Below are positions 1-9,800 of a DNA stretch of 64,000 nt, piece by piece (position 1 is the first letter of the stretch; each line of letters starts with the position of its first letter). The notes under the pieces are model-generated. The model saw nothing but the letters and a program-made list of their open reading frames with translations, ran no database searches and was not told the DNA's origin. The position numbers and the translations under genes were made by a program. Origin of the DNA: Gonapodya prolifera JEL478 (taxonomy: Eukaryota; Monoblepharomycota; Monoblepharidomycetes; Monoblepharidales; Gonapodyaceae); contig KQ965780.1 of assembly GCA_001574975.1 (NCBI GenBank), forward strand, positions 226,137 to 290,136, in the 5' to 3' direction.

Positions 1-683
1 GTGGTCCTGTCTCGTTGAGATTGGAGAGGTTGAGGAAGTTGAATGAGATGGAGCGAGGAGAGGCGAGAAATAAGAGCGCCAAGAGTGCGCAAGAGGGAAT
101 CCGTCGCCACGAGCGTCGTGAGGCGAGGACATGCGAGGAGGTACGACGTAAGAAGTGGATGAGATCGGTGCAGGGATGCGAACGCCGTGAGCTTCATCGA
201 GAGTATGCAGGACATTGCTAGCTCGTCTGTGTCCGTAATTATGATGGGATCGGATCGCTTTCGAGCGTGGAGCAGCGTCAGGTCGATGGAGTGCACGACG
301 CCAACCGTCCACAAGCGAGCCGCACGGTGCTGCCACGACGAAAGACCCGTTTCAGGAGGCGACTGTGCACCGCGATGCAGCCTGCCTTGCACGTCGCGGT
401 GCCATCGCGGATCGGGATTCGTTTCGGGTGGATGGGCTGATGTTGCATTGCTCGCCTCGGTCACGGCCTCGGCAGCCCTTTTCCACCCTCGAAAAACTCT
501 CACGAGTCCTACCCATTGCTCCTCGGACCGGGGTCGCAGGTCCCGGAACAGCGCGGCGGTTGCCAGGTCGTCGAATGTGGTGTTTGCAAGACGGAGGAGC
601 GACAAGGAGTGGTGGTCCTGGGACATGTACAGAAACGCAATGATGCGAGAAAGAACTTCGGGAGGGAGGGACGGAGGCGCCAT
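1..683 (-). CDS. F-box-like protein, N-terminal part (runs off left edge)
   Basis: The minus strand is open from an ATG at 683 to the window edge, about 227 codons without a stop. The N-terminus (residues 6-45) reads like an F-box: LPPEVLSRIIAFL, then a Leu-rich stretch LLRLANTTFDDLATAALF, the usual spacing of an F-box that binds Skp1. The rest is helical and Leu-rich (LTSYLLACPRLTTLVATDSL), suggesting leucine-rich-repeat-like substrate recognition, as in many fungal SCF adaptors. The role as an SCF ubiquitin ligase subunit is inferred from the family. The C-terminus is missing and the target is unknown. It is divergently arranged with the F-box/EF-hand gene at 1085. Confidence 0.6.
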   Translation of the reverse strand, partial: MAPPSLPPEVLSRIIAFLYMSQDHHSLSLLRLANTTFDDLATAALFRDLRPRSEEQWVGLVRVFRGWKRAAEAVTEASNATSAHPPETNPDPRWHRDVQGRLHRGAQSPPETGLSSWQHRAARLWTVGVVHSIDLTLLHARKRSDPIIITDTDELAMSCILSMKLTAFASLHRSHPLLTSYLLACPRLTTLVATDSLLRTLGALISRLSSLHLIQLPQPLQSQRDRT

Positions 684-1084
684 CGTGGTGGAGACGGACG
701 GGAATCGTGGCATGGAGGGTTCGCGCAAGGGCAGAAGGGACTCATTCCCATTGATTTGAGGCTGCGACCATCTCAAAGTCATTGTAACCAGCTTAAAAGG
801 ACTAAGGCTATTTGTCTTAATGGTTCTTTGCTGCTTCTCATATCCGCGGGAGGTTCCATTCATCGTGCATGGAATCGTTGATACTTACACACACACAACC
901 AATGAATCTCTGGTAAATACAGTCATTGGGTATGCATACTATGTCACACAAAATGATTGGAGCGCACCGCTTGAATTATCATGTTTTCATTTTCTCCAGG
1001 GAGGAGGGGTTAGAGACCTTTACTTTGACAATGGCTTATGTTTGTACTGGTGGCCACAGCTGCTAAGAGAAATCGTCGAACACG
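684..1084. promoter_or_regulatory. Divergent intergenic region between two F-box genes
   Basis: About 400 bases lie between two divergent start codons and must hold both promoters. The sequence is more AT-rich than the flanking genes. I see no convincing TATA box or repeated operator. Open frames crossing it on the plus strand are short and have no recognisable content. Confidence 0.4.
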
Positions 1085-2739
1085 ATGCCCCCGTCACCGC
1101 AGGCCGATTTTCCCAGTCTGCTGACGATTCCAGTTCCACTGCTTCGAATCGTTCTCTCTCACCCGCTCATCACACCGAAAGATCTCGTTCGATTCCAATC
1201 CGCATCCCGCTCACTCCGCAGCCGCGTGTATGAAGCCGGCGTGTGGGAGCGCACGTTTTCGGCGAGGTTTGGCAGGGCGGCGGTGCTGGCCTCGATGCTT
1301 GTGGACTGCGGAGTGGACGTGGAGGACTCGTTTGCAGCTCCGGACGGCCTGAAAGGGGACGAAGAGTGGCAAGGAGCGGTGGTTGGAAGATGGAAGAGAA
1401 TGGAAAGACAATGGGCCGACAAGAGGCACGAGGAGGGCGCGGAAGTAGAATCGCCGGCAATGGAAGAGGAATCTGCAGCGGGTGATGACGATGTGGGCCA
1501 GAAGGGCGCTGACGAGGCCCTTGAATCCGATTCTGGTGATGAAAACGATACGGAATCTTCAGAGTCGGAAGCAAGCGAGGCAGAAGAATCGGAAGTTGAT
1601 GATGAGCCTGACGGAATTGCGGTCGCGGTTGCACGTGAAGGTGACGAAGCGGATGACGAAAACGCATGCTTGGACAGCGCAAACGAGCAATCCCAAAAGC
1701 TGAGTGAGGACGACATAGTGAACGAGGATGGCGGACCGACCCAAGAGCTTGGCAGTGGCGCCACTGCCGTCGCAAGTTTCGATCCGTCGACCGCCATGTC
1801 TGCTTGCTTCGCCTTGCTGCAGGAATTCGACGAATCGGGACGTAAAAATCTGGGGCTGCTGGCAGACGCCGCGAATGGGGCTCTTGCCGTTGTCGGTACG
1901 TTTCCCCTTGGACCCCATTTTGTTCGTGTCAACAATCAAACGCAACCCCCCCGCCTCCAACCTTTTCCAGAGCACTCCCCGTCCTTAGTGCAACCATATC
2001 ACATTCTTTCCTTTGTCGCTTTCATCACCAACAACCTCACCCACGCTACTCGCATCACGGCCCTGGGGCGCTCACTCGACCCGTCCTTCGAGCCGCTCGC
2101 AGACCTGCAGAAGGAGATTGCGGACGTGCAGCAGAAAACAGGGCTTGACACTGGATCGGGGGAAGGGTCTTCAGAGCAAGGTTGGTTCACTTCAACACCA
2201 CATCAGTTCCGTTCAGAAGCTGACGTGTTCAATGGTCCCGCAGTACCCCTCCTTGTGTCAACCCCCGGCTCCTCCCGCCCGACCCTCTCTCCACCTTTTA
2301 CGCGCCTGCTGCATGACCTTCACGCACGGTACGACCTCGACCGCGACGGTGTACTGAACCACTCCGAGCTCAGCACGCTCGTCCAGGCCGCCAACGGCAC
2401 CAAGCCCCAACCGAGGCAGATGGAGGGCCTCGTGCAGGCGTTTGGCGTGCCCGGTGCCGGTGTGAGCGACGCAGGGAGCGGTGGGAAGAAGGCCAACGGA
2501 CGGGACAAGGGCAAGTCGAGTCGAGCAAAAAAGGCCGGACTGGACGTCGTAGGGTTGGCCGAATTCTTCTTGGTGCAGACGCTGGAAGATGCGGATGTGA
2601 GTGTCGTTGGTGTCGTGGTTGGTGTGGAGATTCTGGGAACCTTATTCGAACAACGTCGTCGCCGTTACAGGAGACACGACGCGACCTCGAGAAGTTGGGA
2701 TACAGTCCCAAGACCCTCGAAGCGATTTCGACCGTGTGA
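1085..2739 (+). CDS. F-box-like protein with acidic linker and C-terminal EF-hand
   Basis: The gene starts at ATG 1085. The first 60 residues resemble an F-box (IPVPLLRIVLSHPLITPKDL, then WERTFSARFG). A long Glu/Asp/Ser-rich linker follows at about residues 110-235, then a helical stretch. Near the C-terminus is a canonical EF-hand loop, DLDRDGVLNHSE, with Asp at positions 1, 3 and 5, Gly 6 and Glu 12. Introns: one after 1896 (GTACGT to TTTTCCAG, in phase), one at about 2595-2670 (GTGAGT to GTTACAG), after which the last exon reads ETRRDLEKLGYSPKTLEAIS and stops at 2739. A further intron near 2180-2242 is possible. The layout suggests a calcium-responsive SCF adaptor; that is inference from the two domains. 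Confidence 0.6.
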
Positions 2740-2867
2740 TGATGGACCCCTGTTGCACCACCTTTGTTTGTTGGAGGTCTCAATCACCATTCCCATCATG
2801 GGTTTAGGAGCGTCGATGGAGTGGCGAGTTTCTCGTTGGGACTTCCCAGTATCAGAATACCTCGAGT

Positions 2868-3465
2868 GTATTTATATACGTGTAACGGAACAGATGTGCA
2901 GTCTCTTCGTTGTTGTTTCGCACTCCACGTTACTTTCTATCTCAAAGCACAATTTTGTAGGACCTTCACTGAAGTTTTTAATCTTATTACTGCAAATGCA
3001 AGAGAGGAAACAATGCACACTACCCTAAAGAACAAATACTAAGCAAATCTTCCAACTCTTCCACACCTTCTCCATCGCGAATGTTGATTTTCCAGCACAT
3101 TAGTCGTCGAGGTCACCTCTCAACCGCGTTCCGAGTGCTGATGGCTCTTGATATTCTTGCCACTACACAAACACCATGTCAGCATCACTTCCTAACTTTC
3201 ACTGATCGGCTACACGCACCTGCACACAAAACGATGCACACCGTCACGAAACTTGCACTCGTTGCACACGTACAGTCTGGTCTTCTTGAGTTTCCCCTTG
3301 TTGAGGACGCGGCACTCGAGCACAATCCACTCTTTGTTGCACAAATGCTCCACTCGGTAAAGCGGCCAGTCCACCTCAGGGATGCACGGGAGGCTCAAAA
3401 TGGACCAACCACGAGTATTGCCAGGGGCTCTGAGGAGCGATATTGAAACAAGATTTGAGAACAGG
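2868..3465. repeat. Duplicated block, copy A (partner at 56541-57153)
   Basis: This block is repeated in the same orientation at 56541-57153. The right 400 bases are nearly identical by eye; the left 200 bases are clearly related but more diverged. It covers the last exon of gene A (minus strand), part of the intron before it, and about 340 bases beyond its stop, probably the 3' untranslated region. Similarity starts about 130 bases past the stop of the F-box/EF-hand gene and ends inside the last intron of gene A. It is a segmental copy of a gene end; I see no transposon features. Confidence 0.75.
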
Positions 3466-5055
3466 CTTGGCCTGACGTCGAGTCCTGGACGCGAACTCAC
3501 CGACCGCCGGCACCATGGCACCTTGAGCAGCCCCGAAAATTGCCGCTGATATCCACGAGGAGAGCTTCGTTGTCGTGCTTTGGGACCCAGAGATCGCCTG
3601 GGATGTTTGGGGGCGTGCTCCCTCCGGAGGACAAACTTCCAAATTCAGAGCCCGAGGGGCTTCGGGCAATAGAGACCGGGCTGTTGAAGAGTGCGAGTCA
3701 TTTGAGTTTTGCGGGAGATACAACAGGGACAGGATGTGTTTGGTACACATACCTGGAAACAGGAGACTGAATGGGCGACCAATTGCCTTGACGGGGAACT
3801 TGCCAGTGCTGGAAGGGTCACGTCGTCATTATGAATGTGGCCGAAAAATGAACAATACGATCAACGCACTGCAGCAATGCCGTCGCCGAGCAATTCGGAG
3901 AGAATTGCTTTGGGCAGGAACTGCACGCCTGTGGAAGTTCTGACGGGCCAGTTGTCGCGCTAGCAAAGCAGTGGCATGATGTTTTTCAGTTTTCTGTGAG
4001 GCAAGCGAGACTAGAAGACTGTGTTCTCACCATCAAGTCCGCCATCTCCTCTTGACGGACGACAGACTAGAAGAGTTTCAAGGTGAGAAGGCGATTTCTG
4101 GCCATCTGGCATGAATGGAACAGCGTGCGAGCTCACCAATATGGTGGTAGTGGGCTGCGCGGTGAAGAGATTGCATAATGTTGAGCACTTTGCAGTAGTT
4201 CGAGAAGAATTACATTTGGCATACCTGAGAAGGACCCGGAACCGGCGCCACTGCCACTTGAGGCATTGCAGTCATCTGAATCATAAAAGGGTACTTTTAG
4301 ACCGTTGGGTCTTTTATTTTGGGGAGAAAAACTTACCGTGCTTGGTGGGAAACCTCCACCAAAGGAATTTACGTAGGTGGAAGGGTTGATCCCAAGCTTT
4401 CAGAGAACGCGAACGCGTCATTCAAGGCATAATTTGGTTCCACGCACGTCGAAGAAACATACCGTTTGAGGGACTTGGTGGGGGCGCAGCACGATTGCTT
4501 GTTGGGGTCGTTGGAGAGCCAGGGCCTAAAGCACAACCATGGGGTATCATGGACCATTTGACTGCCTTAATACGCAATGAAGTCTCACCAAAATTGTTGG
4601 TTGTGGGACCCCGAGATTAAGTGGGTCGAACGTTCCCACGCCAGACGCAATGGCGGCTTGGTTTTGGAGTGCGCCGATTTGCGGGAGCTGCTACAGAGTT
4701 AGTTTGTATTCTGTGAAAATAATGAACATCACAACAAAAGTGTGGAACGTACCCCGTAAGGACCGCCGGGGTGGTGAAAGTCTTGAGTAATAAATGGCGA
4801 TCTTGACAAAGTCACAAAAAAGTTGGGTCGGTGCTAGACTCGTGAACCATGATTGCTTGAGCTTACTGGACAGGCGCATCGCTGTTGAAGTCGTTTTCGG
4901 GATGAGTTGTCGTTTGAGATAGGAGTTCATCGAAGGTAGAGAAGTCAAAGTTACTGCGGGTATTGATGGTCGACATCGGTGTCTTTGGGTGAAATATGAG
5001 CGTGGAACATACCTGCCGTCGTCAGAGAAGCCGTCCTCGTGGGATCCGAAGTTCA
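3210..5055 (-). CDS. Gene A: Q/P/S-rich protein with C-terminal six-cysteine domain (possible transcription regulator)
   Basis: This multi-exon minus-strand gene starts at ATG 5055 (MNFGSHEDGFSDDG). Good GT-AG joins give an acidic, aromatic N-terminus (FDFSTFDELLSQ), then Q/P-rich exons (QLPQIGALQNQAAI; ALALQRPQQAIVLRPHQ; TAMPQVAVAPVPGPSQ) and a Ser/Pro linker. The C-terminal domain has CSRC, then an intron, then PCIP, YRV and an ending VCNECKFRDGVHRFVCR, with the stop at 3210. Six cysteines in CxxC pairs suggest metal binding. Acidic and Q-rich regions plus a Cys-rich domain look like a transcription factor, but I do not recognise the family. The same domain, with the intron in the same place, occurs in the gene at 58176, and the last exon is copied at 56541-57153. 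Exons between about 3780 and 3930 are uncertain. Length is near 400 residues. Confidence 0.6.
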
Positions 5056-5165
5056 TTTTGCGTCTTCCGTGTCTCAAGATGCAGGTTGCTTTGTGCTTTC
5101 ATTGCGCTTTCCTTCCGCTGTTTAAATATTGCGGGGCTACGTGGGCATCCTGACACCATATCTTG

Positions 5166-5241
5166 GGCGCTCCCGGTGTCGCTCCCAGTGTCGCTTCCGG
5201 TTCGCGCTCCCGGTTCGCGCTCCCGGTTCGCGCTCCCGGCA
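5166..5241. repeat. GC-rich short tandem repeat
   Basis: About six imperfect copies of an 11-14 base unit (core GCGCTCCCGGTTC, earlier copies GCTCCCAGTGTC) lie head to tail. The array sits between the start of gene A and the last exon recognised in the next minus-strand gene, either in an intron or in the promoter of gene A. Confidence 0.75.
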
Positions 5242-5264
5242 AAACCTGGCTGTGGCCGGCTCAC

Positions 5265-6212
5265 CCCTTCATCGAGCGCGAATAGATTCTTCTGATTACA
5301 TCATTCGATAAACACCGTGCAAAAATCACTATTCCAGGCATCGTTCGGTTGGGAAACCCGACCAAATTTGCAACGACATCATACCTTGTTCTGAATGCGA
5401 TCGCCTGGAACAAAGGGGACATTCATAGCCTGCATGTCCAAGTCCGACGTGATGGTTGTGGAATCGGTGGCGCGTAAAAAGGATTGATTGGACGAAACTG
5501 AACACCAAAACCTACCCTACAATGAAATCGAAGGAAGCGCGAAAGTAACTGGTCAACAGGACCATACGCTTCGTTGAATTTTTGTTTGCTGCTCGTGGCC
5601 GCGGCATCTGAGTGCGAGCGCCTTGAGAGTGTTGAGGGACGTCATGTTTGGGAGGTAATTGCAAGACCATCAACTCACGCTTTCGCACTCACACGGAGCA
5701 GTCGCCATGTCAACTCGCGTACTAAAAAACGTTCGAATGTTTTCAAAAAAGAACCTTGGGAAAGCAAAGAAGTTCCAGAAAACGCCACCGGATGCCCTTC
5801 CAGTTTGAAATTCTACGGTGGGACAACCGAGCGAGTTCGCAACGAACAATAAGGTTGTTCAAGTTCAGAAGCAGCTGCAAGCGTGATGAATTTCAAAAAG
5901 AAAGTTGAAGCCGTCGAAATGTTGATCAGATACCTGCGCCAATGCAATCCATCATGCAACACATAATACAACTCTGTGAAGAGTCGCAGCTGGGGATCAA
6001 GCGCGTCATACCACATGCTTAGCGCAATTAGGCGCTGATGATATTAAGCTGGAGTGCTGGCTGAAGCTAAGCGAAGGAGAGCTTAGCGAGTGCTTAGCCG
6101 TTCTCCCTCGCTTCTCCCGACTTTGATTTCTATTGATCTTGCAGTACGCTTGCAGGACATAAAAGATGCGATTGTCACGTTTTGTGTAATTCACGAAATC
6201 ACTCAACTTCAA
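5265..6212 (-). CDS. Unresolved multi-exon gene
   Basis: Several short coding-looking exons lie on the minus strand with usable splice sites. They begin at ATG 6212 (MKLSDFVNYTKRDNRIFYVL), then an exon near 6016 (DPQLRLFTELYYVLHDGLHW), one near 5800-5690 (FLKTFERFLVRELTWRLLR, donor GTGAGT), one near 5610-5530 (KRMVLLTSYFRASFDF), one near 5500-5400 (MNVPFVPGDRIQNK), and a short one ending at 5265 (KNLFALDEG). Not all phases can be joined with certainty. The first two exons are faintly like PEX11 peroxisomal proteins, but this is too weak to name. It could also be an upstream part of gene A. Confidence 0.3.
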
Positions 6213-6826
6213 ATTTTGACGGTGAACGTCTCATTCCCAGTGCACTTGACACGACGCACGTCGACAAAACTGAAGCTCGACTTAGTCAGAGCTATCGAGA
6301 GAGGATTGCGCTCTGAATTTCCCAGTGGCTTGGTGCATTCTCAGCAAATGCCTCAATGACCCACCCACTAATAAATATACGAGAATGCACAGAGCGAAAG
6401 TGAATGAAATGAGCTTGAGCAGGGACACTACTCGTCACGTTTAAGCACGAGTCTTGTACGGAATTTCACCAGTCCACCAGTCCAACCTCTGGGGCATTTC
6501 TTTCGTCACCCAAAGACTGTCATAATACATTACATAACGGAAAACGTCGTCACTACGAAATAGAAAATCTAATTTACACATTTATTCTTTTTCGCGCCAA
6601 TAATAGTTTGCTCGAGGGGGAGTCTCACCGAGAACAAGCGCAACACCTTTGCGGGTGCTGATTCCACCGGATCGAAGGACTCATTGGACAAAATCTGCAC
6701 CATCCGCGGTATCGAGAACAGAAAGAGCGTGGCGTATCTTGAAACACGACCGTTGACATCCCAAACGGGCGACGCCAACCAAAAACACGGAATCGAGTGG
6801 TAACCTGGCGGGAGCAGCAGGAGACG
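6213..6826. other. Intergenic region with weak coding signal on both strands
   Basis: No gene can be assigned here. Between about 6580 and 6800 both strands are open for some 65 codons. The minus frame has a plausible stretch (RYATLFLFSIPRMVQILSNE) ending at a GTGAGA donor-like site. The plus frame (DSTGSKDSLDKICTIRG) stops just before the ciliary gene. One may be an unrecognised exon. The region must also contain the promoter of the gene starting at 6827. Confidence 0.3.
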
Positions 6827-9800
6827 ATGAACACCCACGCTCGAATGGAGGTCGAAACGAGAGTTATGGAAAAGGGGGGAGGGTTGATGGAAGGGGAGGG
6901 AACTTCGGAGATGAATGATGATGGAATGATTGAACATCAACAGGAACACGAATCAGAGGGCGACGCAAATGCAGGAGACGATGTTGGGACAGAGACAGAC
7001 GGCGAAAATGTGACGGAGCCAAGCGCGAGTGAGAGCGAAGTACTCTCCGACTCCATGAGTCTCACCCCAGAGGACTCGGACGCAGACGACGATTTGCGCA
7101 GCGACGTATCGGATTCGCAGCTGTTTCCTGGATTTGAGTTGGCGCTCGCACGAGCCCACGAGAGTAAACCATCCCTCGACAACACCACAATGCCCGCCTC
7201 ACAACGGCGTCTCAACCTCTCAACATCAACTACTACCGGGCGTGTGCCAATCAAAACAGTAAAGCTGCCTGATGTGACTCCCCCTGCTGCCACGAAAACG
7301 TCCACACAGCGTACAAATGACCCTCGGCCGATCCGGGCAGCGCTCGTTGCCAGAACTCTCAGAGACGTCAGACGCGCGCGTACTTCCTGGGAAGATGCGG
7401 CAGTGCACTTGGAGGATGCCATGGCCGAGTTGGATCATTGGGAGGTGCGTTAGCAGCCCGTTCAAGTACACCTCGAATGTCTTCTCCATCCTAATTTTTT
7501 ATACCGACTCTCTGTCAGGGCCAAGCACAGACCCTTCATGAAGACGTATCTGTCCTCTACACTGCCCTGTCTCCATTCCTTTCTCATCAGGCCGGGGACC
7601 CAAGACACCATATTGGTGGACATGAAAGAGTCCACGCTGGTGGACTCGCGGGCCAATCGGAGCAAAGATGGAGTGGTGATCCAGAGGTACACTGAAGCGA
7701 GGGGGTAGGCGGCTCAATTTCAGCTCTTAACCAACCTTTGACACACCGAATCACACAGACCCTTCCACATTCGCCATTCGCCAACCCAGTCACCGACCCA
7801 CCTGCCAACCTCATCCCCCTATCCATTCTCCTTAACCACCGCCCGCCGCCGCCCACAAACGTTTCTCTCTCCCGGCGTCCTACCTACTCAATTGCGTTTC
7901 GAGACTTCAATGACGCCCGCTCGCACCTTTCCAATGCAATCTCCCAAGTCGACGAAGTGAGATCGGCGATACCCCACCTGACACGCAGTCTGGAAGAGAC
8001 CGCCCTGGAGGCCGGACATGTCGCAATGGACGCTAGGGGGATTGTCAGCGATGCAAGGGAGGCCGGATTGTTCGGTAGAGGGGTGCTGGAGGAAGAAAAT
8101 TGGGAAGCTGCAGAGGATGCTCCCGTAGCACACATTGTAGACGTTGTGGAGAAGAGCCTCGTCGGCATCCTCGCACAGCTCAAGGAACGAGAGTCTGTCA
8201 GGCGGAAAAATGCCACCGCAGCTGCGCAATCTCAGAGAAATCCGAACAATAAACCTCCTTCCAGAAGCCCGCGCCGGCCTCCGTCTCCAGGAGACGAGGA
8301 AAAGGCCCGAGTTGCTGCAGAAAGGGCCGCGCAAAGAGTGCGTGATAGGACTGCGGCGAGAGGTGCGAGCGGAGGTGCTGGCAGGGAAGAGCGAATGGAG
8401 AGGGTGGCCAGGGTGCTGGAACGGGCGAAGGCCGCGGTTGGCCCAGCTGGGGCTCGCGGAAAATCTACAGGCAGCTCTGGGGCACCGAGAGGTAGAGCCC
8501 CTGAGGTGAAGCACACAACGGGGATTGCGAGACCTGTGCCACCGCTCCCTTCAGCTCCCGGAGGAGGCATGACAGGTTCCCTGAACGGCTTGGCGGCTCT
8601 CCTGGAATCCTCCTTGCGCGCAAAGCGGGAGAGAGAGGAGAGGGCGAAGAGGATAGAGAAGCGAAGAGGGAAGGGGACAAAGCAGGAGAAAGCTAAGGAG
8701 GGGCTGAGCGAGACAGGCGAGAAGGAGGCTGACGAGGAGGATGTGAAGGCGAAAGATGAGAATATGTCTGGATACCAGGATGCGGAGTCAATGGAGGTCA
8801 TTGAGCCGATGATACAAGCCTTGCATGATGACCTGGGTGTTACTGGTTTGGACCCAACCAAAGATCCCCCGTTACCCCAGTCGCTCATCTGTCCACTTCC
8901 TCCACTCGATTCTCGGAGAACACCGTCGGTACCTCGGTTGCCTACACCGGCTCACTTGGAGGTCGCTGTACCAGTGGTAGAGAGCGAGCGAGGGGTTTGG
9001 GCTGCTGTGGAGGCTCTCACGGGGGAGCAGAAACCAGCGTCAATGGAGGGGCCTCGAAGGGTCGGGAGCTTGGGTGGATTGAGGACGGGGAAGGACGAAA
9101 AAATGAGAAGGATTCCCAAAGGGAATGGCTTTTTGGGAACGAAAAGCAAGGGTCAAAGAAAGGGGGAGGGAACGGGTCGGCAACTTGAGTCGGTGGAAGG
9201 AAAGAACGTTAGTATGGACGGATGGGTGGTGCCCAGGGTGACGGTGGTCGAAAAGCCCGGTGCAAGGAGCAGAGAAGTTGAGAATCCGGGCGGCTCTTCT
9301 ATGAAACAGTTATCTGGCCCACAGGAAGATGAAGCAAATGAGGTCGCTGTGCTCCTGGGGGGAATGAAGGCCAAGCAAGGACCAGATGGGTCATGGATAT
9401 GGGATAAAGCGACTCATATAGAGCTGGAAAATCCAGGTGTCGGTGGGTGGGCGTGGGCCGTGGAGCTCGATGAAGTTGATCAATGGAAAGGAAAAGGGCC
9501 GCGTTGGACGATGGAGGTTGATAAGACGGGTGGCACGTTAGGAGGTGCTGAGAAGACTGTTTTGACAGTGAGGTTGATAGGGTCGCGGGCTCCATTTGAA
9601 TACGAGGAATGGGCCCAGGAGATGGGAGGGGAAGGCGGGGATGGAGCAGCAAAAAGCCAAAAAGAAGAGGTTGAGGTGGGCAGGATGTTTGGACTCAAAT
9701 TCAACCCAATACAGCACGAGAAAGCTGACCCCAATTCAACCTCTTTGGACGAGTGGTCCTGCGATATGCCGGCTCCCGCTGAAGTGATGCTTCGATGTAG

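Noticed and set aside
3081-3446. Long plus-strand ORF opposite the last exon of gene A, with similar antisense ORFs opposite copies B and C (58317-58736)
   Set aside because: The antisense frames are also open and similar in all three copies, but the conserved intron, the paired cysteines and the clear domain continuation across the splice lie on the other strand, so the antisense frames are shadows of sense conservation.
5813-6212. Resemblance of two short exons to PEX11
   Set aside because: Only scattered residues agree, the expected middle section is missing, and the exons do not join with certainty.
6569-6800. Minus frame WDVNGRVSRYATLFLFS resembling the DVGGQR region of G-protein alpha subunits
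   Set aside because: No P-loop, NKxD or C-terminal G-alpha motifs lie nearby, and the upstream part would fall inside the ciliary gene on the other strand.
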